Below, piece after piece: positions 47,126-56,946 of a stretch of DNA of 64,000 nt. The stretch covers positions 558,001 to 622,000 of the forward strand of contig WNDS01000003.1 of assembly GCA_009912235.1 (NCBI GenBank), read 5' to 3'. This DNA is from Stenotrophomonas maltophilia (GTDB lineage Bacteria; Pseudomonadota; Gammaproteobacteria; Xanthomonadales; Xanthomonadaceae). A program made the position numbers and the translations under genes. The first letter of the stretch is position 1. Each line of letters starts with the position of its first letter. The notes under the pieces are model-generated. The model searched no databases. It saw only the letters and a list, made by a program, of their open reading frames with translations, and was not told the origin of the DNA.

Positions 47126-48181
47126 TCAGTGCGCGCGGCCGTCGTCGATCAGGCCCAGGTCGATCAGGCTCTGCGCGGTGGCCACGATGGCGTCCTCGCG
47201 CGGGCGCGGGTGCCAGCCCAGCAGGCCGATGGCCTTTTCGCTGGTGGCATTCATGTTGCGGCCGAGCAGCGGCAGTGCACCGCGCACCGCCGGGCTGCCG
47301 ATCGCGGCCAGGCGCACCACCGCGTTGGGCAGCACCTGCGAGGTGACCTTGCTGGCCGCCGCACCCAGCCGCTCGCGCAGCACGTTGGCAATGTCGATCA
47401 TCCACAGGCTGTCGCCGGAAATGGCGATGAAGCGCTCGCCGGCCGCCGCCGGCTGGGTCATCGCCCGCAGGTGCAGGTCGGCCACATCGCGCACGTCGAT
47501 GAAACCGCAGTTGATCTTCGGCACGCCCTTCTGACCTTCCAGCATGTCCTTGATCATGCGGATGGAGTGCGAGTAGTCGGCGCCCAGCACCGGGCCCAGC
47601 ACGCCGGTCGGGTTCACCGCCGACAGTTCCATGCCGTTGCCTTCGGTACGGATGAACTCCCACGCCGCGCGCTCGGACAGGGTCTTGGACTTCTGGTAAA
47701 GCCAAACATCGCCCGAGTCGAGGTTGCTCCAGTCGCTTTCGTTGAACGGGCGGCGGATGTCCTTGTGGCCGGCGCAGATGGCGCCGAAGGCCGAGGTCAG
47801 CACCACGCGTGTGACGCCGGCATCGCGCGAGGCGCGCAGCACGCGCAGGGTGCCGTCGATGGCCGGTGCGATCCACTCGGCCTCGCTGCGCTGTTCACCG
47901 GTGGGCGTGGACGAGGCGCAGTGGAGGGTGAAGCTGCAGCCGGCCGCCGCTTCAGCCCAGCCGGCGTCGGCGGTCAGGTCGGCCACCACGAAGGACAGGC
48001 GCTCGCCGGCGTCGGTGCCGCCGGCCTTCAGCTGGCGGCGCACTTCGTCCTCGCGGCTGAGCGAACGCACCGTGGTGCGCACCCGGTAGCCGGCCTCGAG
48101 CAGCGCCAGGATGCAGTACTGGGCGATGAAACCGGTGCCGCCGGTGACCAGGACCGTCTGCGGCGAAGTGGAAGCGTTCAT
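47126..48181 (-). CDS. NAD(P)-dependent epimerase/reductase, dihydroflavonol reductase-like
   Basis: An extended SDR protein of 351 residues. T-G-G-T-G-F-I-A is the nucleotide-binding motif near residue 13, S-A-F-G-A near 128 gives the catalytic Ser, and Y-Q-K-S-K near 162 the catalytic Tyr and Lys. This group reduces aldehydes or ketones to alcohols. The start is set at ATG 48181, which has AGGAG at the correct distance; a second ATG at 48187 is too near. A 20-base palindrome lies upstream. Confidence 0.85.
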   Translation of the reverse strand: MNASTSPQTVLVTGGTGFIAQYCILALLEAGYRVRTTVRSLSREDEVRRQLKAGGTDAGERLSFVVADLTADAGWAEAAAGCSFTLHCASSTPTGEQRSEAEWIAPAIDGTLRVLRASRDAGVTRVVLTSAFGAICAGHKDIRRPFNESDWSNLDSGDVWLYQKSKTLSERAAWEFIRTEGNGMELSAVNPTGVLGPVLGADYSHSIRMIKDMLEGQKGVPKINCGFIDVRDVADLHLRAMTQPAAAGERFIAISGDSLWMIDIANVLRERLGAAASKVTSQVLPNAVVRLAAIGSPAVRGALPLLGRNMNATSEKAIGLLGWHPRPREDAIVATAQSLIDLGLIDDGRAH

Positions 48182-48260
48182 GCGCATTCTCCTTCCGTCC
48201 CGCTGGAGGGCTCCAGCTGCAAGAACGGCGATGGGCGCACTGTAGACCCGCTTCGACCTA

Positions 48261-48280
48261 AAGTCTACGCACGTAGACTT
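48261..48280. promoter_or_regulatory. Perfect 20-base palindrome, probable operator
   Basis: AAGTCTACGCACGTAGACTT: 9-base arms around CA. An additional GTAGAC half-site lies at 48242. It lies 80 bases before the epimerase gene and 98 bases before the S11 peptidase start, so a TetR-type or similar dimer could control either. Confidence 0.7.
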
Positions 48281-48377
48281 GTGTCGCTGAACCGGTCAAC
48301 CAACGTTAAACGGGGTGATCAAGGCAGGGCCTGTGCGGCGGCTATGCTGTCCGCGCCCCTGCCCGCCCTGCCTCACT

Positions 48378-49169
48378 GTGTCTGCCCTTTCCGATTCGCT
48401 TTCCGTGATCACCCTCGACGCCGATGGCCTCGGGATCCTGTTCCAGCACAACGCCACGCAGGTGCGCCCGCCGGCCTCGCTGACCAAGTTGATGACCGCC
48501 TACGTGGCCTACGCGGCGGTGGCCGCCGGAAGCTGCCGCTGGGATGACCGCGTGCAGGTCGACGCCGCCGATGTGGACGCGGTGGCCGACGACGAGACCC
48601 GCATGGGCCTGGCCGCGGGCCAGCAGGTGCCGCTGCAGACATTGCTGGAAGGCATGATGGTGATCTCCGGCAACGACGCCGCGCTGGTGCTGGCGCGCCA
48701 CATCGCCGGTTCGCAGCACGCCTTCCTGCAGCGCATGAACGACTGCGCCGCGCGCATGGCACTGCACGGCACCCGTTTCGCTTCGGTGTCAGGCAACACC
48801 ACGCCGGGCCATGCCTCCACGGCACATGACATGGCGGTACTGGGCGCGCGCCTGGTCGTAGACTTCCCGCACAGCCTGCAGGTCACTGCGCAGCGCACGT
48901 TCTCGTTCGGCACGCTGCACCTGCAGAACAAGAACGGGCTGCTCGGCGAACCCGGCGTGGATGGCCTGAAGACCGGCTACACCCAGGCCGCGGGCCACTG
49001 CCTGGCAGCCACCGCCTGCCGCCCCGTGCCCGGGCGCAGCGCGCCGGTGCGGCTGATCACCGTGGTGCTGGGCACGGCCTCGCGCGAGCAGCGCCATGCG
49101 CTGGCGCTGCAGTACCTTGAACAGGGTTTCGCCACCATTACCGCGCAGGCAGCGGCCAGCGTCGCCTGA
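48378..49169 (+). CDS. D-alanyl-D-alanine carboxypeptidase-like serine peptidase (family S11), no signal peptide seen
   Basis: A 263-residue S11 peptidase. The S-x-x-K motif is at Ser34-Lys37 (A-S-L-T-K), S-G-N near residue 96 and K-T-G near 195, so the active site is complete. Penicillin-binding proteins of this family trim peptidoglycan side chains in the periplasm and have a signal peptide and C-terminal anchor; here homology starts right at the GTG 48378 (or GTG 48315 in the same frame, poor sequence), and no signal peptide is visible. Either export information lies in a disrupted 5' end or the protein stays inside. Confidence 0.78.
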   Translation: MSALSDSLSVITLDADGLGILFQHNATQVRPPASLTKLMTAYVAYAAVAAGSCRWDDRVQVDAADVDAVADDETRMGLAAGQQVPLQTLLEGMMVISGNDAALVLARHIAGSQHAFLQRMNDCAARMALHGTRFASVSGNTTPGHASTAHDMAVLGARLVVDFPHSLQVTAQRTFSFGTLHLQNKNGLLGEPGVDGLKTGYTQAAGHCLAATACRPVPGRSAPVRLITVVLGTASREQRHALALQYLEQGFATITAQAAASVA

Positions 49170-49184
49170 GCCCGGCAGTGCCGC

Positions 49185-49778
49185 TCAGGCGCTGCGCTGG
49201 ACCAGCGCGATGATCACGCGCTGCAGCTCGGCCTCGGCCTGCGGCTGCGCCACGGCCTGTGCAACCACCGCTTCGGACAGCGATTCGGCCGCACCCAGCA
49301 CCACCCACAGCGCCGCCACCGGCAGCGCGCCGCCGGCAGCGAACGGGCCCAGCCAGGCCGCGCACTTGCCGATGAAATCCTGCTGGTAGCGGCGCTTGAC
49401 CTGCAGCAGTTCGGGCGCACCGCTCAGCGCGGCGAGGATGTCCTGCACCTCGCGCCCCTGCGACAGCACGCAGTCGATGTAGCCGGAGGCGATGGCCGCC
49501 GCGCGTTCGTGCACGGTGGCCGGCGCCGCCGCGATGCGCTCATCGAAAATGCGCGTCTGGCGGGCGTCGTAGTCTTCGTACAACGCCGCCAGCAACCCGT
49601 TGCGGGTGGTGAAGTGGTCGTAGGCCACCGGCTTGGTCACCCCCGCCGCCTCGGCCAGCCGCCCCAGCGACAACGCGTCGGTGCCCTCACCGCGCACCAG
49701 CGCCCACGCCACGTCCAGCAGCTGGCGTGTGCGCTGTTCGCGCGCCAACCGTCGGCGGGGGGAGGCAGCAGCAGGCAT
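49185..49778 (-). CDS. TetR-family transcription regulator
   Basis: A 197-residue repressor. Residues 12-60 are the TetR HTH domain (L-L-D-V-A-W-A-L-V, L-A-E-A-A-G-V-T-K-P-V-A-Y-D-H-F). The rest is the helical ligand domain. It is 15 bases downstream of the quinone reductase gene on the same strand and probably regulates it through the TTACC inverted repeat at 50404. Confidence 0.88.
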   Translation of the reverse strand: MPAAASPRRRLAREQRTRQLLDVAWALVRGEGTDALSLGRLAEAAGVTKPVAYDHFTTRNGLLAALYEDYDARQTRIFDERIAAAPATVHERAAAIASGYIDCVLSQGREVQDILAALSGAPELLQVKRRYQQDFIGKCAAWLGPFAAGGALPVAALWVVLGAAESLSEAVVAQAVAQPQAEAELQRVIIALVQRSA

Positions 49779-49793
49779 GGGCCACGGGGATCA

Positions 49794-50384
49794 TCAGGCG
49801 TCTACCGCTATCTTAGTGCCGATGCCGGTGGCGGTCTGCAGATGGGCGTCGGCGCGCGTATCGGTGTCCAGCAGCAGCGTGGACGAGGCCACGCGCGCGC
49901 CGCAGTAATCGAAGATGCCGGCGTCGATCTGCGTCTTCATCGCCGCACCGTAGCCACGGCGCTCGATCATCTCCTCGTCGGCACCGCCCAGGCCGACCAG
50001 GTGCACCTGCAGGTGCTGCAGCTTCTTTTCGACCTTGCCATCGACACCGTCGGCATAGGCCCAGCCCTGGGTGAACACACGGTCGACCCAGCCCTTCAGC
50101 AGCGCGGGGAACGACCACCAGTACAGCGGGTAGACCACCACCAGCGTATCGGCGGCCTGCAGGCGCGCGTGTTCGGCGGCGATGTCGGCCGGCACCGGCC
50201 CGGTCTGGCGGAACAGCGCGTTGTCCGTCGGGTTGAAGCGCGGGTCGAAGCCTTCGGCGGCCAGATCGGCGAAGGTGACGGTGTGGCCGTGGCCGGCCGC
50301 GCCGATGGCCTCGGCGATGCGGCCGGCGACGGCATGGGTGAGGGAGGCAGGATCGGGGTGGGCAACAACAATCAGGGTGTGCAT
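49794..50384 (-). CDS. NAD(P)H:quinone oxidoreductase, flavodoxin-fold (KefF/MdaB type)
   Basis: A 196-residue FMN or FAD protein that should reduce quinones by two electrons. It starts M-H-T-L-I-V-V-A-H-P-D-P with the phosphate-binding loop, contains Y-P-L-Y-W-W-S-F-P-A-L near residue 86, and G-W-V-D-R-V-F-T-Q-G-W-A-Y, all typical. The gene lies ahead of the TetR gene, which probably represses both. Confidence 0.88.
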   Translation of the reverse strand: MHTLIVVAHPDPASLTHAVAGRIAEAIGAAGHGHTVTFADLAAEGFDPRFNPTDNALFRQTGPVPADIAAEHARLQAADTLVVVYPLYWWSFPALLKGWVDRVFTQGWAYADGVDGKVEKKLQHLQVHLVGLGGADEEMIERRGYGAAMKTQIDAGIFDYCGARVASSTLLLDTDTRADAHLQTATGIGTKIAVDA

Positions 50385-50403
50385 GAAAAGGCTCCGTGGC
50401 TCG

Positions 50404-50420
50404 TTACCTACCAACGGTAA
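50404..50420. promoter_or_regulatory. TTACC-N7-GGTAA inverted repeat, likely TetR operator
   Basis: Two 5-base half-sites facing each other 20 bases before the quinone reductase start, overlapping a TATATTACC promoter-like -10 region on the minus strand. Confidence 0.6.
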
Positions 50421-50642
50421 TATAGGACCCGGAAACCACCAGACGCACCGGTGGGATGCTGATTCTGCTGCGCAGCGGGTGTAAAATAGCGGGATCGGGC
50501 GCCATCGCGCGATCGTCTTCTGCCACCTTCCGGTGCTAACGGCAGATTCAAACAAACGATTGAAACACGCGAAACTTCGCCGAACTGGACATTAATTCCG
50601 GGTTCCGCCAGACTGCCGCCCTTCCCGGTACCCTTGGTTCCC

Positions 50643-51086
50643 ATGGCACAGCTGCTGGTCCTGCACGGCCCCAACCTCAATCTGCTCGGCACCCGCGAGC
50701 CGGGGGTCTATGGGCACACCACGCTGGCCCAGATCGACCAGGCGCTGCAGGCCCAGGCCGCCGCCGCCGGCCATTCCACCGACCACCTGCAGTCCAATGC
50801 CGAGCATGTGCTGGTAGAGCGCGTGCAGGCCGCACGCAGCGATGGCACCGCTTTCATCCTTATAAACCCTGCCGCCCTCACCCACACCTCGGTGGCCCTG
50901 CGCGATGCGCTGGCCGCGGTGGAGGTGCCGTTCATCGAAATCCACCTGTCCAACCCGCACGCCCGCGAACCGTTCCGCCAGCACAGCTATTTCAGCGACA
51001 AGGCGGTGGGCGTGGTGTGTGGTTTCGGCGCGGACAGCTACCGCTACGCCATGGACGCCGCCCTGCACCGCCTGGCGTCGCCCTGA
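50643..51086 (+). CDS. aroQ: 3-dehydroquinate dehydratase, type II
   Basis: A 147-residue dodecameric shikimate-pathway enzyme. The signature [10 protein letters not shown] at residues 8-17, the catalytic Tyr of [13 protein letters not shown] and E-I-H-L-S-N-P are all present. It starts at ATG 50643 and precedes accB in the order seen in many gammaproteobacteria, giving one operon with accB and accC. Confidence 0.95.
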   Translation: MAQLLVLHGPNLNLLGTREPGVYGHTTLAQIDQALQAQAAAAGHSTDHLQSNAEHVLVERVQAARSDGTAFILINPAALTHTSVALRDALAAVEVPFIEIHLSNPHAREPFRQHSYFSDKAVGVVCGFGADSYRYAMDAALHRLASP

Positions 51087-51144
51087 CCTTCCTCGTCGGG
51101 CGCCCGCGCCCCACCTCACCCAGACAGAAAACAAAGAGGCCCCC

Positions 51145-51624
51145 ATGGACCTGCGCAAAATCAAGAAGCTGATCGACCTGCTGGAAGAATCCAACCTGGC
51201 CGAGATCGAAATCAAGGAAGGCGAAGAGTCCGTGCGCCTGTCGCGCGCCCCGGTGGCCGGCTATGCCGCCCCGATGGCTGCCCCGGTGTACACCGCCCCG
51301 GCCGCGCCGGCACCGCAGGCCATGCCGATGCAGTCGCCCACCGAAGCCTCCACCGGCGGCAGCGCCAAGCCGGCCAATGCCCTGCCGGAAGGCCACGTAC
51401 TACGCTCGCCGATGGTCGGCACCTTCTACGCCTCGGCCGCCCCGGACAAGCCGGCGTTCGTCAGCGTGGGCCAGCAGGTCAAGGAAGGCGAAACCCTGGC
51501 CATCATCGAAGCGATGAAGATGTTCAACCCGATCGAAGCCGACAAGTCCGGCACCATCGTCGCCATCCTCGGCGAGAACGGCCAGCCGGTGGAATTCGAC
51601 CAGCCGCTGTTCGTGATCGGCTGA
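51145..51624 (+). CDS. accB: Biotin carboxyl carrier protein of acetyl-CoA carboxylase
   Basis: A 159-residue protein. N-terminal helix of the BCCP ([13 protein letters not shown]), an Ala/Pro linker, and the C-terminal biotinyl domain. Lys125 in E-A-M-K-M-F-N should be biotinylated; this has Phe where Leu-Met-N is more common but is within the family's range. It works with AccC. Confidence 0.96.
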   Translation: MDLRKIKKLIDLLEESNLAEIEIKEGEESVRLSRAPVAGYAAPMAAPVYTAPAAPAPQAMPMQSPTEASTGGSAKPANALPEGHVLRSPMVGTFYASAAPDKPAFVSVGQQVKEGETLAIIEAMKMFNPIEADKSGTIVAILGENGQPVEFDQPLFVIG

Positions 51625-51634
51625 GGGGCGCGCC

Positions 51635-53002
51635 ATGCTCGACAAAGTCGTCATCGCCAACCGAGGGGAGATCGCGCTGCGCATCCTGCGCGCGTGCCAC
51701 ACCCTGGGCATCCGCACGGTGGCCGTGCACTCCACGGTCGACCGCAACCTCAAGCACGTGGCCATGGCCGACGAGTCGGTCTGCATCGGCCCGGCACGGT
51801 CGCCGCAGAGCTACCTCAACATTCCGGCGCTGATCGCCGCGGCGGAAGTCACCGACGCCCAGGCCATCCACCCGGGTTACGGTTTCCTGTCGGAGAACGC
51901 CGACTTCGCCGAACGCGTGGAAGAGTCCGGCTTCATCTTCATCGGCCCGAAGGCCGACACCATCCGCATGATGGGCGACAAGGTCGAAGCCATCCGCGCG
52001 ATGAAGGCCGCCGGCGTGCCGTGCGTGCCGGGCTCGGGCGGTCCGCTGGGCGAGGATATCGTCGCCAACACCAAGATCGCCCGTGAGATCGGCTACCCGG
52101 TCATCATCAAGGCGGCGGGCGGCGGCGGCGGCCGCGGCATGCGCGTGGTGCACGCCGAAGCCTCGCTGAAGACCTCCATCGAGACCACCAAGAGCGAGGC
52201 CAAGGCCGCGTTCGGCAATAGCGAGGTCTACATGGAGAAGTTCCTGGAGAACCCGCGCCACGTGGAAATCCAGGTGCTGGCCGACGGCCAGGGCAACGCC
52301 ATCCACCTGGGTGAGCGCGACTGCTCGATGCAGCGCCGCCACCAGAAGGTGGTGGAAGAAGCACCGGCACCGGGCATCAGCGTCGAACAGCGCGAGCAGA
52401 TCGGCAAGGTCTGCACCGAGGCCTGCGTGCGCATCGGCTACCGCGGCGCCGGCACCTTCGAGTTCCTCTACGAAGACGGCCGCTTCTACTTCATCGAAAT
52501 GAACACCCGCATCCAGGTGGAGCATCCGGTTACCGAAATGGTCACCGGCATCGACCTGGTGACCGAGCAGCTGAAGATCGCCGCCGGCCAGAAGCTGTCG
52601 ATCAAGCAGAGCGATGTGGTGCTGACCGGCCATGCCATCGAATGCCGCATCAACGCCGAAGACGCTGAAACCTTCGTGCCGAGCCCGGGCACCATCACCG
52701 GCTTCCATCCGCCGGGTGGCCCCGGCGTGCGCGTGGACACCCACATCTACAGTGGCTACCGCGTGCCGTCGAACTACGACTCGATGATCGGCAAGCTGAT
52801 CGTGCACGGCCCGGACCGCGAAACCGCCATTGCCCGCATGCGCGTGGCGTTGAGCGAGATGGTGGTGGACGGCATCAAGACCAACATCGCGCTGCAGCAG
52901 CGGATCATGCGCGACAAGGGCTTCCAGGGCGGTGGGCAGAACATCCACTACCTGGAAAAGCGCCTGGCCGAACGCAAGAACAAGTCGATCGCGCTGACCT
53001 GA
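51635..53002 (+). CDS. accC: Biotin carboxylase subunit of acetyl-CoA carboxylase
   Basis: A 455-residue ATP-grasp enzyme that carboxylates biotin on AccB, the first step of fatty acid synthesis. The glycine-rich ATP loop ([10 protein letters not shown]) is near residue 160, and [10 protein letters not shown] near 288. The gene is complete and 10 bases after accB, so they are co-transcribed. A strong terminator follows. Confidence 0.97.
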   Translation: MLDKVVIANRGEIALRILRACHTLGIRTVAVHSTVDRNLKHVAMADESVCIGPARSPQSYLNIPALIAAAEVTDAQAIHPGYGFLSENADFAERVEESGFIFIGPKADTIRMMGDKVEAIRAMKAAGVPCVPGSGGPLGEDIVANTKIAREIGYPVIIKAAGGGGGRGMRVVHAEASLKTSIETTKSEAKAAFGNSEVYMEKFLENPRHVEIQVLADGQGNAIHLGERDCSMQRRHQKVVEEAPAPGISVEQREQIGKVCTEACVRIGYRGAGTFEFLYEDGRFYFIEMNTRIQVEHPVTEMVTGIDLVTEQLKIAAGQKLSIKQSDVVLTGHAIECRINAEDAETFVPSPGTITGFHPPGGPGVRVDTHIYSGYRVPSNYDSMIGKLIVHGPDRETAIARMRVALSEMVVDGIKTNIALQQRIMRDKGFQGGGQNIHYLEKRLAERKNKSIALT

Positions 53003-53025
53003 GCAGCGCGCCATCGATGGACATG

Positions 53026-53057
53026 AAAAGGGCGGGGATCTCCCCGCCCTTTTTTAT
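53026..53057 (+). terminator. Terminator after accC
   Basis: AAAAGGGCGGGGA and TCCCCGCCCTTTTTT form a strong stem, flanked by A and T, downstream of the aroQ-accBC unit and possibly shared with the convergent gene at 53109. Confidence 0.92.
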
Positions 53058-53108
53058 TGCGTGTTGTTCGGCCGCGCCGGGAGTGTCCGGCGCCGGCCCA
53101 CGCGCGGC

Positions 53109-53483
53109 TCAGCGCTTGTCGGCCACGTCCGCCGGCACCTGCGTGCGCGGCAGCGGCTGCACACCGTTGGGCGAGGTCGGGTCGACCACCACCATGGTTT
53201 CGGTCGAACCATCGGGCCAGACCACCTGGAACGTACTACCGGTCGGCAGCGCAGCGAACGGCATGCCACTCTGCGCGCGGTACACCGCAGCGACCTGGCT
53301 GGCACCGGCCCCGCGCAACGCGCCCGGCGAGGTCACCGAAGTCATCTCCACCTTCGACAGGTACCGGTAACGGTCTTCGTAGGTATCGATCATCAACAGC
53401 CCGACCGCACCGGCCGAGTACGCCACGAACAGCACCACCCAGAACCAGAACTTGGCCCCGTGCAGGAATCGACGGTAATTCAT
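53109..53483 (-). CDS. Hypothetical membrane-anchored protein
   Basis: A 124-residue protein beginning M-N-Y-R-R-F-L-H-G-A-K-F-W-F-W-V-V-L-F-V-A-Y-S-A-G, one membrane helix of about 20 residues after a basic start. The outer part has several beta-like segments (F-Q-V-V-W-P-D-G-S-T-E-T-M). I do not recognise it. The start overlaps the stop of the upstream gene, so they are one operon. Confidence 0.6.
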   Translation of the reverse strand: MNYRRFLHGAKFWFWVVLFVAYSAGAVGLLMIDTYEDRYRYLSKVEMTSVTSPGALRGAGASQVAAVYRAQSGMPFAALPTGSTFQVVWPDGSTETMVVVDPTSPNGVQPLPRTQVPADVADKR

Positions 53484-54446
53484 CGCCTGGCCCTCGACTT
53501 CAACAACTGCTTCACCCACTCGTTCATCTTCCCCGACCCCTGCCGCGAAACCGCGGCGTCATATACGAAATCCCGGAAATCCTGGCCGCCGCGCGTCGAA
53601 CAGATGCCGCCGTTGGCGCAATAGCTGTTCACCAGCACGCTGTCCGGCCCGCAGGGCATGCCCAGCTCGCAGGCCGCCACGCGCCACGCCAGTTCGCTCA
53701 GCGGATCGCCGGCCACGAACCCACTCAATGTCTTGTCACCGGCCGCACGCAGGCCCATGCCCGGTGCCAGCGCCATGTACGCCTCCGGGTCGCGCGAATC
53801 GAGCACGCGCTCGACCAGGTCCTGGCGGTACTCCGGCGTGTTATTCAGCGGGTCGCCGGCGGCGAACAGCGATGCCTCGGCCGGCAGGTTGCCCTGCACG
53901 GCCGCGCGCCGGCGCTCGTTGCCCACCAGCGCCGGGCCCAGGTTGTCGCTGGCCATGAAGCCGCCACAGCGGCTGGCCACGCGCTCGCGCGCCTACACCA
54001 TCTGCGTCGATGCGCTTAGGCCCAGCCCGGCCAGCACGTTGTTGTCCAGGCGGTAGCCGCCCGGGTCCATCGCGTACTGCCCGCAGTAGTCATAGACGCG
54101 GCTGAGCATCCAGCGCGCTTCACTGTTGCCCTGGTCGGCCTGCACGCGCAGGCGCTGGGCGTAGGCGAACAGATCGGTATCGCCCTCGACATCGGCCCGG
54201 ATGTCCAGCGGCAGACCCGAGGGCAGCGCACTGCCCTGCTCCACGCCGCGCAGGCGCCGCAGCAGCGGCTCGGGCAACGGCGGCGCTGCCGCGGCCGGTG
54301 CTGCCGCATGCGGTGCATCGGCACCGCCGGGCGCGCCGGCCGCATCGTCACGCGCGTGGGCACTGGCGCGGTAACCGGCCACCCCCCAGCAACGCCACCG
54401 CCGGCACAACCAACAGCCAGGTTTTGACGGTGGACACCAGGGTCAT
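53480..54446 (-). pseudogene. Hypothetical exported protein with frameshift and in-frame stop
   Basis: The reading frame from ATG 54446 (M-T-L-V-S-T-V-K-T-W-L-L) has a signal-anchor, then shifts at a run of six C at 54382-54387 (five would keep the frame L-L-G-V-A-G-Y-R-A). The main frame then runs through R-Y-D-Y-C-G-Q-Y-A-M-D to a TAG at 53993-53995, where Gln or Glu fits, and on in the same frame (A-R-E-R-V-A-S-R-C-G-G-F-M) to the stop at 53480. Cys-rich segments suggest disulfides. It has two lesions and I do not recognise the family. Confidence 0.6.
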
Positions 54447-54597
54447 GGACGGAAACGGCCATGCGGGGCGAATAGGAAAGCGCCAAGTTTAGCAAGCCCC
54501 CGGAACGCTGTCTGAATCGGTCTCATTCATCTCAGGGCATACGGAGACGCCCGGATGGTCTAGCATGGCCCCCTTTCCCGCGATTGTCCCCGCCGCC

Positions 54598-55518
54598 ATG
54601 CCGTTCCTGGAATTGACCCTGCGCTGCACTGAAGCCACCCAGCCCCGCTACGAGAACGCGCTGGAGGATGTCGGGGCGCTGGCCGTGACGCTGCTGGACG
54701 CCGAGGCGGACACCAGCAACGAACAGGCCATCCTGGAACCGGGCGTGGGTGAGACCCCGCTGTGGGACACCCTGGTGCTGAGCGCGCTATTCCCGGCCGA
54801 CAGCAATGCGCTGTTGCTGCTGGCCGCACTGGAAGCCTTCGACCCGGAACTGGACTGGGCCGGCGGCAGCTTCCGCGCCGTGCAGGACGAAGACTGGGAA
54901 CGCGCCTGGCTGGACCAGTTCCAGCCCATGGACTTCGGCAGCCGCACCTGGATCGTGCCGTGGAACCATGAACTGCCCGAGGCAGCGCAGGCCTCCGACG
55001 CCGCCGTGGTGCGCCTGGGCCCGGGCCTGGCGTTCGGCTCGGGTACCCACCCGACCACCGCGCTGTGCCTGCGCTGGCTGGACCAGCTGGCCGTGGACGG
55101 CGTGCTGCAGGGCCAGCGCGTGCTCGATTTCGGCTGCGGCTCGGGCATCCTCGCGCTGGCCGCGCTGAAGCTGGGCGCCGCCGACGCCATCGGCGTGGAC
55201 AACGACCCGCAGGCACTGGTGGCCGCCGCCGACAATGCCGAGCGCAATGGCGAACAGGCCCGCATGCACGTGTACCTGCCGCAGGACGAACCGGTGGCCG
55301 CCTACCCCATCGTGGTCGCCAACATCCTGGCCTCGGCGCTGGACGCGCTGGCCGAACTGCCGGCCGCACGCGTGGCCGCCGGCGGCCGCATCGCCCTGTC
55401 GGGCATCCTGCATGGCCAGGAAGGCGAACTGCTGCAGCGCTACGCCGCCTGGTTCGACGATCTGCAGGCCGCCCAGGATGGCGACTGGATGCGCATCACC
55501 GGCGTGCGCCGTGCCTGA
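54598..55518 (+). CDS. prmA: Ribosomal protein L11 methyltransferase PrmA
   Basis: A 306-residue S-adenosylmethionine-dependent methyltransferase that trimethylates ribosomal protein L11. The N-terminal L11-contacting domain is followed by the methyltransferase fold with D-F-G-C-G-S-G-I-L near residue 176, G-V-D-N-D-P-Q-A, and the N-I-L-A motif V-V-A-N-I-L near 242. The start at ATG 54598 matches the family (M-P-F-L-E-L-T). Confidence 0.95.
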   Translation: MPFLELTLRCTEATQPRYENALEDVGALAVTLLDAEADTSNEQAILEPGVGETPLWDTLVLSALFPADSNALLLLAALEAFDPELDWAGGSFRAVQDEDWERAWLDQFQPMDFGSRTWIVPWNHELPEAAQASDAAVVRLGPGLAFGSGTHPTTALCLRWLDQLAVDGVLQGQRVLDFGCGSGILALAALKLGAADAIGVDNDPQALVAAADNAERNGEQARMHVYLPQDEPVAAYPIVVANILASALDALAELPAARVAAGGRIALSGILHGQEGELLQRYAAWFDDLQAAQDGDWMRITGVRRA

Positions 55519-55560
55519 TCGTGGTTGAATGACCACTGGATCCGAGCCCGCACCCTGAGC

Positions 55561-56433
55561 ATGTCCGAGCCGAACCCGCCGCGCCGACCGCTGGCCACCT
55601 TCCTGCGCACACCGTCGCCGGCAAGCACGGCCGATGGCGACGTGCCGCGTGACGCTGACGCTGCGGCCGGTTCGGCGGCGGCGATGACCGAAGCAGGACT
55701 GCCCGCGCCGCACACTGAGGCGCCGCCTGCAGCAGTGCAGCACGATGCCCCTGCACCGCTCGACAGCCTGCACTGCGCGGACGACCTGCCCGCTGATGCT
55801 GATGCTGATGCGCGGGAAGACGCCGGGTAGGCTGCGGCGGACGCCGCGTTCGCAGCGCCGCGCGCGCCCACACACCGCCACCGTGGAAACGCCCAGCTTC
55901 CTGGCCCATCCTGTCGCGCGCCTGCGCACGCCGCGCTGGCAATGGGCCTGGTGACGGCACTGGAACTGCTGCTGGTCCTGCAGATCATCCTGGCTGACCG
56001 CGCGCGCTGGGCCGCTGATGCCGGCAGCCGTCCGTGGGTGGCGGCGCTGTGCGGCGTGCTGCGCTGTTCGCTGCCGGCCTGGCACGAACCCACCGCGTTC
56101 ACCATGACCAGCCGTGACATCCGGCCGCTGCCCGGGCACCCCGGCGTGCTGCAGGTACAGGCCAGCATCCGCAACGATGCACACTGGGCGCAGGCCTGGC
56201 CGGACCTGCGGCTGGCCCTGTCCGATGCCGATGGCCGGGTGATCGGTGTGGGCGTGTTCACCCCATCGCAGTATCTGGCCGGTGCTGATGACACCGCTAC
56301 GCAAGAGCACGCTGTGCTGAAGCAGGCTTCTTCAGAGCAGGCCGTGCTGGAACCGGGCCAGAGCGCACGCATTGCCTTCCGCGTGCGCGAGCCGGCGGCC
56401 AGCACCGACGCATTCACCTTCGACTTTCTTTGA
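55561..56433 (+). pseudogene. DUF3426-type membrane protein, several lesions
   Basis: The N-terminal 90 codons (M-S-E-P-N-P-P-R-R) are low-complexity and end at a TAG (55828-55830). Downstream, T-A-T-V-E-T-P-S-F-L-A-H is in frame 2, and from 55942 the conserved part V-T-A-L-E-L-L-L-V-L-Q is back in frame 1, so at least two one-base shifts occur (near 55830-55870 and at about 55950, where one more G would join W-A-W to V-T-A-L). The C-terminal half has one membrane helix and the DUF3426 beta domain ending F-T-F-D-F-L. No zinc ribbon is visible at the N-terminus. Its position between prmA and fis is conserved in Xanthomonadaceae. Confidence 0.6.
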
Positions 56434-56811
<378 letters not shown>

Positions 56812-56858
56812 TGCGCGGATGCGGCGCCCTGTATGGGGCGTGGCGGGTGACGGCCCCT

Positions 56859-56888
56859 GGCTCTGGTGGGTGACGACCGTTGGTCGTC
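56859..56888. repeat. Short palindrome with GTGACGACC/GGTCGTCAC arms
   Basis: GGGTGACGACC and GGTCGTCACACC face each other over a GTT centre in the space between fis and purH. It resembles a repeat of the SMAG shape but lacks GTAG. Confidence 0.5.
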
Positions 56889-56946
56889 ACACCTCCGGTG
56901 AGCGCCTACAATAGCGGCCCGTTCCGCTGCCGCTGCCCTGTCCCCC

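Noticed and set aside
55778..55812. GATGCTGATGCTGATGC tandem repeat
   Set aside because: It is a short codon repeat (Ala-Asp) inside the low-complexity part of the DUF3426 gene, not a separate element.
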